From: Prevotella sp.
GTDB taxonomy: Bacteria; Bacteroidota; Bacteroidia; Bacteroidales; Bacteroidaceae
Length of the DNA stretch: 8,415 nt
Assembly: GCA_021204735.1 (NCBI GenBank)
Contig: JAJPYV010000173.1
Coordinates: 1 to 8,415 of the forward strand
Direction of reading: 5' to 3'
This document shows positions 1 through 5,539 of this stretch, piece after piece. Positions within the stretch are counted from its first letter, which is position 1, and each line of letters opens with the position of its first letter. Under the pieces are notes generated by a model. That model saw only the letters and a program-made list of their open reading frames with translations, ran no database searches and was not told where the DNA came from. The translations under genes and the position numbers were made by a program.

Positions 1-34
1 TGACATTATAAAGTAAATAAACCAGTTATAAAGC

Positions 35-58
35 AAAAGAATAAAATAACAGACTTTT
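35..58. promoter_or_regulatory. Weak HipB operator-like dyad (site O3)
   Basis: Arms AAAAGAATA (35-43) and CAGACTTTT (50-58) flank a 6-bp spacer, the same geometry as the two better sites at 96-119 and 156-179. The right arm differs from the ideal TAGACTTTT at one base and the left arm differs from AAAAGTCTA at two. The start lies 61 bp before the start of the next site. In such AT-rich DNA a single weak dyad could be chance. The repeated spacing and shared arm sequence are the reason to list it. Confidence 0.35.
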
Positions 59-95
59 GTACTAAAAATCAAAAAAAAGTAGTCAATTTATGGCG

Positions 96-119
96 AAAAG
101 TCTATTTCATTAAACTTTT
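96..119. promoter_or_regulatory. Probable HipB operator (site O1)
   Basis: This is an inverted repeat with 9-bp arms AAAAGTCTA (96-104) and TAAACTTTT (111-119), matching at 8 of 9 positions around a 6-bp spacer. A related copy sits at 156-179. The site ends just before the -33 element of the hip promoter. HipB-type regulators bind such dyads as dimers to autorepress, so this is read as an operator by analogy. Binding itself is inferred. Confidence 0.6.
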
Positions 120-120
120 G

Positions 121-152
121 CTTGTTTTTTCGGGAATTTTGTCATATTTTTG
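121..152 (+). promoter_or_regulatory. Promoter of the hipBST-like operon
   Basis: The -7 element TATTTTTG (145-152) fits the Bacteroidetes consensus TAnnTTTG. CTTG (121-124), one base from the -33 consensus TTTG, lies exactly 20 bp upstream. Transcription would begin near 157, giving a leader of about 20 nt. The core is bracketed by dyads O1 upstream and O2 downstream, so a bound repressor could block polymerase access at both ends. Confidence 0.6.
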
Positions 153-155
153 CAG

Positions 156-179
156 AAAAGTTTATTTTATTAGACTATG
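156..179. promoter_or_regulatory. Probable HipB operator over start site (site O2)
   Basis: Arms AAAAGTTTA (156-164) and TAGACTATG (171-179) form a dyad whose core is AGTTTA-N6-TAGACT, the mirror-variant of the AGTCTA-N6-TAAACT core at 99-116. The whole block GAAAAGTYTATTTYATTARACT is repeated between 95-116 and 155-176. The site covers the predicted transcription start and includes the hipB start codon, an arrangement suited to strong autorepression. Confidence 0.55.
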
Positions 180-380
180 GAATTAAGGGAAGTAATGAAA
201 TCGCGTCGGGAATTTTTGAGGTTGTCGCAGCAAGATCTTGCGGAAATTGCAATGGTCAGTTTAGCGACAGTCAAGGATATTGAGCGTGGCAAGGGAAACC
301 CATCATTGAATACCGTCAATAAAATTCTTGATGTACTTGGACTGGAAATTGAATACAAAGTTCGTCAAACAATTTTATAA
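177..380 (+). CDS. hipB: HipB-like XRE-family regulator
   Basis: This 67-residue helix-turn-helix DNA-binding protein is probably the autorepressor of the toxin-antitoxin operon. The Cro/C1-type HTH spans about residues 3-53: helix 1 is ELREVMKSRREFLRLSQ, the HTH core is SQQDLAEIAMVSLATVKDIERG, followed by the usual GNPSLNTVNKILDVLGL. The short tail LEIEYKVRQ resembles the beta-strand that HipB dimers use. The start at 177 keeps helix 1 intact. An ATG at 195 has a better Shine-Dalgarno (AAGGGA, 185-190) but would cut into helix 1, so it is less likely. The protein is shorter than E. coli HipB (about 88 aa). hipS begins 11 bp downstream. The dyads at 96-119 and 156-179 are its likely targets. 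Confidence 0.85.
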   Translation: MELREVMKSRREFLRLSQQDLAEIAMVSLATVKDIERGKGNPSLNTVNKILDVLGLEIEYKVRQTIL

Positions 381-391
381 TAGGAATTTAA

Positions 392-730
392 ATGAGAAGA
401 TTAAATGTTTACTCGAATGAGCGTAAGGCTGGAGTGCTGACTGAAATGCATCCTGGCAAAGGCTATACTTTCTGTTATGACAGTGATTATCTTGCCTCCG
501 ACCAGCCTCCTATATCGGTAACATTGCCAAAGCGGAAAGAACCATATGAGTCGGAATATCTTTTCCCATTTTTCACAAATATACTGCCAGAGGGAGCCAA
601 CCGCAAGGCGATATGCAGGTATTTGAGAATAGACGAAGAAGATTTCTTCGGTTTGCTCACCGCTATGGCAGACCAGGATTTCATCGGTGCAGTTGATGTT
701 AGAAAGATTAAAGATGATAACGATCAATAA
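392..730 (+). CDS. hipS: HipS-like: free-standing HipA N-terminal subdomain
   Basis: This 112-residue protein corresponds to the N-terminal subdomain 1 of HipA (couple_hipA). Residues 1-45 are the beta-rich start (RRLNVYSNERKAGVL, then ISVTLP). FFTNILPEGANRK (60-72) matches the family's 'FFDNLLPEG' block, and the protein closes with FFGLLTAMADQDFIGAVDV (85-103). In the E. coli HipBST system this small protein, not HipB, is the antitoxin that inhibits the kinase. A role as antitoxin here is inferred from that precedent and from gene order. The protein contains no tryptophan, although a Trp of E. coli HipS is reported to plug the HipT active site. AGGA (382-385) serves as a modest ribosome site. 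Its last 17 bp overlap the kinase gene, implying translational coupling. Confidence 0.82.
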   Translation: MRRLNVYSNERKAGVLTEMHPGKGYTFCYDSDYLASDQPPISVTLPKRKEPYESEYLFPFFTNILPEGANRKAICRYLRIDEEDFFGLLTAMADQDFIGAVDVRKIKDDNDQ

Positions 731-1718
731 TTGTCCTTCAACCATTTCAGAAGGATACGACACATATAGTCCGAAGGCCGCAAAGATACTATTTGACGGC
801 AAGAGGGTAAATCATATTTTGGATTTCGATTTGGAAGAAATTCAAGATACAACTTATCTTGTGGATGCCCAGCATAGGATTTCTGTATCTGGCGTTCAAG
901 AAAAATTCCCTGCTCTCATTGAGAACGGAAAAATAAGGCTGTCGAATAGAAATGAACGTTCAACATATATCCTGAAACCAGCACCATGGGACAATACATT
1001 GAGTTCACGCAAACAGATACCAGCCAACGAGCATCTCACTATGCAGATAGCTGCACAGGTATATGGAATTGAAACTGCTGTAAATGGATTGTGCTTTACG
1101 CCAAAAGGTCAGGCAGTGTATATCACAAAACGGTTTGACATTATGCCGGATGGCAGTAAGTTGCACATGGATGATTTTGCGGCAGTAATCGGAAAGAATG
1201 AGCAAATAGAGGGTTCACAGTTTAAGTATAACGGATGTTATGAGGATATCGCCATTGCCATTCGCAAAAACGTATCTGCTTGGAAGGTTGACATGGAACG
1301 GTTCTTTGAATTAGTGCTGTTCAATTACATATATGCCAATGGTGATGACCATCTGAAAAATTTCTCGCTTATCCGATATGGTCAGGATTATCGTTTGGCA
1401 CCAGCATACGATCTGATAAACACAAGTCTTCATATAAATGGTGATGATTTAGGACTTGATGGCGGTTTGTCTCCAAATATTGAAACAAGCGATGTGTATG
1501 ATAGAACAGGACATCCATGCTGTCTGGATTTTGAAAGATTTGGGGAAAGAATAGGAATTAACAAACTCCGTCTTAATAAAATCCTTGCCAAATATATGCA
1601 AATGCCTGATGAGATGAGGAAATTAGTTGAACATAGCTTCTTGAATGACAAAATGAAACGAAGTTATATTAGAATCGTTAATGAAAGAATAAGCAGATTC
1701 ATTAGAATTAAAAGTTAA
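714..1718 (+). CDS. hipT: HipT-like serine/threonine kinase toxin
   Basis: This 334-residue HipA-fold kinase lacks HipA subdomain 1. I chose ATG 714 because the family begins with CPST..EGYDTYSP (here residues 7-20). In-frame GTG 687 and ATG 696 would only add sequence overlapping hipS. Visible elements are the Gly-rich loop ISVSGVQEK (56-64) with S57 and S59, the ATP-site lysine in STYILKP (K88), EHLTMQIAAQVYGIE, YITKRFD (136-142), the catalytic loop NGDDHLKNFS (D211, N216) and the Mg-binding APAYDLIN (D233). The S-x-S motif and its numbering agree with E. coli HipT as I remember it (S57/S59), a kinase reported to inactivate tryptophanyl-tRNA synthetase. The target here is unknown. All key kinase residues are present, so it should be active. 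A frameshifted full-length hipA is unlikely, because this N-terminal motif is characteristic of separately encoded kinases. Confidence 0.87.
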   Translation: MITINNCPSTISEGYDTYSPKAAKILFDGKRVNHILDFDLEEIQDTTYLVDAQHRISVSGVQEKFPALIENGKIRLSNRNERSTYILKPAPWDNTLSSRKQIPANEHLTMQIAAQVYGIETAVNGLCFTPKGQAVYITKRFDIMPDGSKLHMDDFAAVIGKNEQIEGSQFKYNGCYEDIAIAIRKNVSAWKVDMERFFELVLFNYIYANGDDHLKNFSLIRYGQDYRLAPAYDLINTSLHINGDDLGLDGGLSPNIETSDVYDRTGHPCCLDFERFGERIGINKLRLNKILAKYMQMPDEMRKLVEHSFLNDKMKRSYIRIVNERISRFIRIKS

Positions 1719-1738
1719 AAAATAAAAATTAAAAATGC

Positions 1739-1777
1739 AAGATTGCTTGCGAAAATCATAAAGTTTTCAATCTTTTT
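1739..1777 (+). terminator. Possible weak terminator after hipT
   Basis: AAGATTG (1739-1745) can pair with CAATCTT (1768-1774), and AAAA (1752-1755) with TTTT (1764-1767) inside it, leaving a 6-nt bulge. A run of five T follows at 1773-1777. The position, 20 bp past the hipT stop, is right, but the stem is AT-rich and interrupted, so efficiency is doubtful. Confidence 0.35.
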
Positions 1778-1860
1778 CGATATACCTGACAATCTTTTAT
1801 ATCATTATGGCATGAAAAAGGATAAAAGCGACAGCGTTATAATAAAATAAAGTGATAATG

Positions 1861-1892
1861 TTGTGCAAACTGACAAAAAAGTAGTAACTTTG
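1861..1892 (+). promoter_or_regulatory. Promoter of DUF4230-symporter operon
   Basis: TAACTTTG (1885-1892) matches the Bacteroidetes -7 consensus TAnnTTTG, with GTTG (1860-1863) at the -33 position after a 21-bp spacer. The predicted start, around 1897, is only a few bases before ATG 1902, so the message would be nearly leaderless. Confidence 0.55.
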
Positions 1893-1901
1893 TTGGCAAT
1901 T

Positions 1902-2585
1902 ATGAAAAAGAGGTTATTGTTTTGTGTGATATTGGTTGCTACGCTGTTGTGTGGCTGTAAAGAGCAGGCTGCAACAACGGAAGAACAGGAGAGTGGGATA
2001 GACACTATTCCTATGATGGTTATGCAGATTAGGAAATGCGCAAAACTCTATACTGCAGAATATCAGGTGCATAAAATCGTGACACACGATGACCAGATGA
2101 GTCTGCAAGGATCTTTCCTCCAGCAGAAGTTCAATATTACATTGCCCATGTCATCGAGAAAAATCGCCATTCCTGTGGATGCCACGCTCAAGGCATATAT
2201 TGATTTCAATGATTTCACCGAGAAAAATGTTGTGCAAAGAGATAACAAGATAGAGATAATTCTCCCAGACCCCAAAGTAGAACTTACCGACAGTCGTATA
2301 GACCATAGTGAGATAAAGAGATATGTATCCCTAATGCGCTCAAATTTCACCGATGAGGAGTTGACGGATTATGAGAAGCAAGGGCGTGCGGCAATTCTTA
2401 ACAGTGTACCGAAACTCGGTATTATAGACATGGCTATGGAAAGTGCCGCCCATGCGCTGATACCAATGATTAAGCAGATGGGGTACGAGGAAGAGAACAT
2501 TACGATAACGTTCCGCAAAAAGTACACCACAAGCGATCTTCCGATATTGTTGGACAGCAATACGATAGAAAATGCAAGAAAATAA
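1902..2585 (+). CDS. DUF4230 lipoprotein
   Basis: This 227-residue predicted lipoprotein starts with the signal peptide MKKRLLFCVILVATLLCGC, with lipobox LCGC and the lipidated cysteine at residue 19. ATG 1902 is chosen over an upstream in-frame GTG (1863), which would put 13 residues before the signal peptide and fall inside the promoter. The mature part resembles DUF4230 proteins: a beta-rich half (LYTAEYQVHKIVTHDD.., IAIPVDATLKAYIDF, NKIEIILPDPKVEL) and a helical end with a final beta strand (NITITFRKK). The function of DUF4230 is unknown to me. The residues after Cys (KEQ) only loosely resemble the charged lipoprotein export signal of Bacteroidetes, so surface exposure is possible but unproven. 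The end overlaps the next DUF4230 gene by 14 bp. Confidence 0.8.
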   Translation: MKKRLLFCVILVATLLCGCKEQAATTEEQESGIDTIPMMVMQIRKCAKLYTAEYQVHKIVTHDDQMSLQGSFLQQKFNITLPMSSRKIAIPVDATLKAYIDFNDFTEKNVVQRDNKIEIILPDPKVELTDSRIDHSEIKRYVSLMRSNFTDEELTDYEKQGRAAILNSVPKLGIIDMAMESAAHALIPMIKQMGYEEENITITFRKKYTTSDLPILLDSNTIENARK

Positions 2586-3231
2586 AAACGATAAGGCAAA
2601 AAAAGGCAATTCGTTTGCCAAGATATTCCGTAACTACAATAGGTTTCGCATGTGTTTGTTGTTAGTTGCCGTAATTGTTGTCGCCATTGCGGTAATCTAT
2701 ATTTTAAGGTTATGTAAGGACAATACTATCACCATTTTTTCTGATGACAAAATAAATGTAACACCCACACAGGTGTTGGCTATGAAGGAAATAGGCGAGT
2801 GGGAGTTCCTTTCCATTGAAGACGAGGAATTGGTGGACACTGTAAGGAAGGGTTTCTTCAGTGATGACCATTTGATGCGCATATATTATGGTACTTTGCG
2901 TCTCGGTTTTGATATGAAAAATGTAAAGGACGACTGGATAACAGTTGACAAAGATACAATAAGCCTGGTTTTACCGCAAATCGGACTGCTTGATGAAAGA
3001 TTTATTGACGAGGCAAGGACAAAATCATTCTTTGAGACTGGCTCGTGGAACGACAAGGCGAGGGAGAATATGTATCATATTGCTTACGAGAAGATGAAAG
3101 CACGTTGCCTGACACAAGAAAACATAGCGACTGCCGAGGATAACGCAAGATTACAATTTTACCGTATGCTCAAGGCAATGGGTTACGAGAATGTGAGGAT
3201 TAGTTTCGAAAGTCAAGTAGAGAGCAAATAA
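2572..3231 (+). CDS. DUF4230 membrane-anchored protein
   Basis: This 219-residue protein has a basic, Lys/Arg-rich N-terminus (1-26), one transmembrane segment (about 27-46, CLLLVAVIVVAIAVIYIL) and a large domain expected in the periplasm. That domain has the DUF4230 layout also seen in the preceding lipoprotein: IYYGTLRLGFDMKNV, then DTISLVLPQIGLLDERFID, then a long helical stretch and AMGYENVRISFE at the end. The two products share the 'LP-P/Q' strand and the terminal '(M)GYE..(N)(I/V)' block, suggesting an ancient duplication. The overlapping start with the upstream gene and the 10-bp gap to the symporter mark one operon. The pair could form a heteromer, one anchored by lipid and one by a membrane helix. 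No function is assigned. Confidence 0.78.
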   Translation: MQENKNDKAKKGNSFAKIFRNYNRFRMCLLLVAVIVVAIAVIYILRLCKDNTITIFSDDKINVTPTQVLAMKEIGEWEFLSIEDEELVDTVRKGFFSDDHLMRIYYGTLRLGFDMKNVKDDWITVDKDTISLVLPQIGLLDERFIDEARTKSFFETGSWNDKARENMYHIAYEKMKARCLTQENIATAEDNARLQFYRMLKAMGYENVRISFESQVESK

Positions 3232-3241
3232 ATCATCGGGC

Positions 3242-4612
3242 ATGGATATTGTACAACGATTTTTCACAGAATTCAGTTCATTTCTTTGGGGATGGCCCAT
3301 GATAATACTCTTGCTTGGCACCCACATATTCCTGACAATCCGATTGAAATTTCCTCAACGCAAACTGTGGACCGCAATAAAACTGTCTGTCAAGAAAGAC
3401 AAAGGTGCAGACGGTGATGTGTCACAGTTTGGAGCGTTGGTGACTGCTCTTGCTGCTACAATAGGTACAGGAAATATCATCGGAGTAGCAACGGCAGTGG
3501 CGTTGGGCGGACCAGGAGCAGTACTTTGGTGCTGGTTGACTGGTTTTTTCGGAATTTCCACGAAGTATGCCGAGGGGCTTCTTGCAATAAAATACCGTGT
3601 CAAGACAGAAGACGGGCGCACGTTAGGTGGCCCTATGTATGCTCTTGAACGGGGCTTGGGGTGGAAAAAACTTGGCATCTTGTTCGCTATATTCACAGCG
3701 ATAGCAGCATTTGGTATTGGAAACACGGTACAGGCGAATGCAATTGCGACACTCACGCAAGAGAGCTATAGTGTTTCACCTTATATCACAGGGATTGTGA
3801 TATGCATTCTTGTGGGGATGGTAATTATCGGTGGTATAAAGAGTATAGCAAGGGTTTGTACGATGCTTGTTCCTTTCATGTCATTCTTTTATATTATTGG
3901 CTGTATAGTTATTCTATTTTTTAATCACGATTATCTTTGGTCGGCGATAAGTTTGATATGTGAGTCAGCTGTCGCTCCAAAGGCTGCAGGTGGCGGTTTC
4001 GCTGGTGGAATGATAATGCTCGCCGCCCGTTATGGTATTGCACGAGGATTGTTCTCAAACGAGTCGGGTATGGGCTCTGCTCCGATTGTGGCAGCAGCTG
4101 CAAAGACACGCAACCCAGTGCGTCAGGCGTTGGTTTCTGCAAGTGGAACGTTTTGGGACACGGTTGTAATCTGCGCATTGACGGGACTTGTGATTGTCAG
4201 TAGCATAATAGCTTATCCTGACATCAGTTATGAAAACGGAGCGACACTGACAAAGTTGGCATTCAGTAAAATTCCTGTAATCGGTACTCCGTTGCTAACA
4301 TTTGGTTTGTTGACTTTTGCTTTCAGTACTATTCTCGGTTGGGAAATTTACGGTGAGCGTGCTGTGGAATATCTTAAAGGTAGAAAATGGACATTAGGCT
4401 ACCGTATCATCTATGTTGTAGCGATATTCATCGGTAGCGTTATGAGTCTTGATGTGGTTTGGAACATAGCCGACTGCATGAACGCTCTTATGGCGATACC
4501 AAATTTGTTATCATTGCTTTTCCTTAGCGGGGTGATAGTAAGCGAAACGCAAAAATATCTATGGCAAGACCGACTTGATATGGATATGGAAGAAGATGAC
4601 TCAAAAGAATAG
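3242..4612 (+). CDS. AGCS-family sodium:alanine/glycine symporter
   Basis: This 456-residue polytopic inner-membrane carrier imports alanine or glycine (possibly D-alanine) with sodium. Family motifs are all present: TIGTGNIIGVATAVALGGPGAVLW and CWLTGFFG (about 74-104), GGPMYALERGLGWK, FGIGNTVQANAIA, FSNESGMGSAP (271-281) and GTFWDTVVICALTGLVI (about 302-318). The length is normal for AgcS/AlsT proteins and the frame is intact. The C-terminal tail is acidic (DMDMEEDDSKE). It lies 10 bp after the second DUF4230 gene, so it is probably co-transcribed, and there is no obvious separate promoter. Exact substrate preference cannot be read from the sequence. The gene ends inside the 3' end of the convergent permease gene (12-bp overlap), leaving no room for a terminator between them. 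Confidence 0.92.
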   Translation: MDIVQRFFTEFSSFLWGWPMIILLLGTHIFLTIRLKFPQRKLWTAIKLSVKKDKGADGDVSQFGALVTALAATIGTGNIIGVATAVALGGPGAVLWCWLTGFFGISTKYAEGLLAIKYRVKTEDGRTLGGPMYALERGLGWKKLGILFAIFTAIAAFGIGNTVQANAIATLTQESYSVSPYITGIVICILVGMVIIGGIKSIARVCTMLVPFMSFFYIIGCIVILFFNHDYLWSAISLICESAVAPKAAGGGFAGGMIMLAARYGIARGLFSNESGMGSAPIVAAAAKTRNPVRQALVSASGTFWDTVVICALTGLVIVSSIIAYPDISYENGATLTKLAFSKIPVIGTPLLTFGLLTFAFSTILGWEIYGERAVEYLKGRKWTLGYRIIYVVAIFIGSVMSLDVVWNIADCMNALMAIPNLLSLLFLSGVIVSETQKYLWQDRLDMDMEEDDSKE

Positions 4613-5296
4613 GCAAAATATGCCGGCAAGGATAAATAGTATTCCTATTATCACGTTCATCCATTTCTGAAATTTATCCATTCGCTCACGCATAATAGAA
4701 GATGTGCTCAATCCGTAGGAAACTCCCCATGCAAGCAATACAGTAGGAATTGCGGTAGCGATGGCAAAAACCACTGGCAGTGCGTAACCAACTGCTGATT
4801 TGGCGGACATCGGGAGCAGTATGCAGAAATAAACGATTGCACTTTCAGGACAGAATGACAATGCTAATATAATACCAAGCAACAAGCAACTGCCATAATT
4901 ATTTGCTTTTCTTTTCGATTCAATATTATGGCAATGTGTATGTTTGCGCAGCAATTGGTTTAATAGAAAATAAAGACCAACTATAATCAAGAACGGAGCA
5001 AGGAGCATTTCTCCCCATTGGCTGAACCGTATGGTAAGATTCATCATTTCCGCTCCGTTTCGCAATATGGAAAGGAGAATGATTCCCAACAGCGAGTATG
5101 CTAATACCCTTCCTGAAGTATAGAAAAGTCCATTGAAAAAAACTTTTCTTCGGTCGTGTACATCTTTTGCCATATATCCCATTGCTGCGATATTGGTAGC
5201 TAAAAGACAAGGATGTAGCACTATGATGATACCGAGCAAGAATGCTGTCAGAACTGGCAGTTGCGTGTTGTTTATTATATCTTGAATAATATTCAT
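4601..5296 (-). CDS. DsbD/CcdA-like (ArsG-type) membrane permease
   Basis: This 231-residue protein has about six transmembrane helices in two repeats, as in the DsbD/CcdA and related small permeases. The first repeat carries HPCLLATNIAAMGYM (28-42) with C30. The second carries ALSFCPESAIVYF (145-157) with C149. Each Cys sits in a membrane segment next to a proline, like the redox/transport cysteines of the superfamily. The LATNIAAMGY block recalls the ArsG-type group, annotated as aromatic arsenical efflux permease. A loop between repeats has HTHCHN (119-124), a possible metal-binding cluster. The real substrate (electrons, arsenical, metal) is not decided by sequence. It is monocistronic as far as visible and convergent with the symporter gene. 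ATG 5296 begins just before TM1. No thioredoxin-like or ArsR-type partner gene lies in this window. Confidence 0.75.
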   Translation of the reverse strand: MNIIQDIINNTQLPVLTAFLLGIIIVLHPCLLATNIAAMGYMAKDVHDRRKVFFNGLFYTSGRVLAYSLLGIILLSILRNGAEMMNLTIRFSQWGEMLLAPFLIIVGLYFLLNQLLRKHTHCHNIESKRKANNYGSCLLLGIILALSFCPESAIVYFCILLPMSAKSAVGYALPVVFAIATAIPTVLLAWGVSYGLSTSSIMRERMDKFQKWMNVIIGILFILAGIFCLFF

Positions 5297-5372
5297 CTAT
5301 CGTGTGACGTTTATATAAATGAGAGGTATGATAATTTCATTTTCAAAACACTCGAATGTAATTTCATACGTG

Positions 5373-5402
5373 CAAATATAGTATAAGAATAGTAATTGCA
5401 AA
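5373..5402 (-). promoter_or_regulatory. Promoter of the ArsG-type permease gene
   Basis: Read on the minus strand, TATATTTG (5380 to 5373) is a perfect TAnnTTTG -7 element with TTTG (5402 to 5399) upstream after an 18-bp spacer. The leader would be about 70 nt. The block TGCAAATATA is repeated at 5371-5380 and 5397-5406, so a second -7-like element overlaps the -33 position. Confidence 0.5.
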
Positions 5403-5452
5403 TATAAAAAATATTAAATACTGTAAGAAAAAATGGTATTCCGCAACTGTTG

Positions 5453-5487
5453 TCAAAATTTAAAGTTCGCTTATCAAAATATAAAGT
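5453..5487 (+). promoter_or_regulatory. 21-bp-spaced direct repeats upstream of rhaD
   Basis: TCAAAATTTAAAGT (5453-5466) and TCAAAATATAAAGT (5474-5487) match at 13 of 14 bases with a period of 21 bp, two helical turns. The submotif TAAAGT occurs once more one turn on (5493-5498). The repeats cover the place where a -33 element would be expected and none is obvious there, which suits a promoter needing an activator. AraC-type rhamnose regulators bind such same-face sites. The identity of the binder is speculation. Confidence 0.4.
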
Positions 5488-5508
5488 AATTGTAAAGTAT
5501 ATTTTATG

Positions 5509-5516
5509 TACCTTTG
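5509..5516 (+). promoter_or_regulatory. -7 element of the rhaD promoter
   Basis: TACCTTTG matches TAnnTTTG. No TTTG occurs at the usual 19-21 bp upstream; the nearest TTG (5490-5492) is only 16 bp away. Transcription would start near 5521, about 19 nt before ATG 5540. Confidence 0.5.
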
Positions 5517-5539
5517 TCAAAAATTTTAAACCAACGACT

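Noticed and set aside
6..37. Direct repeat TTATAAAG(T/C)AAA at 6-17 and 26-37
   Set aside because: Short, AT-rich and far upstream of the hip promoter. The 20-bp spacing is mildly notable but has no supporting element, and the window edge hides what lies before it.
687..713. Earlier in-frame starts (GTG 687, ATG 696) for the HipT-like kinase
   Set aside because: They add only a few residues encoded within hipS and not part of the family N-terminus. ATG 714 places the CPST..EGYDTYSP motif and S57/S59 as expected.
401..802. 133-codon minus-strand ORF opposite hipS/hipT
   Set aside because: It is a shadow of the hipS and hipT frames with no family resemblance.
392..1718. hipS and hipT as one hipA gene broken by a frameshift
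   Set aside because: The kinase has its own family-specific N-terminal segment, and the split arrangement with a short overlap is a known architecture. Both parts are complete and of the usual length.
1812..1850. Twelve-codon ORF between the hip operon and the DUF4230 gene
   Set aside because: It is too short to support, lacks a ribosome site, and has no promoter of its own.
3355..3756. 133-codon minus-strand ORF opposite the symporter gene
   Set aside because: It is an antisense shadow of a highly conserved transporter region.
5450..5539. N-terminal extension of RhaD in the open frame from 5450
   Set aside because: It overlaps the -7 element and upstream repeats and has no match to the RhaD family, whose N-terminus fits ATG 5540.
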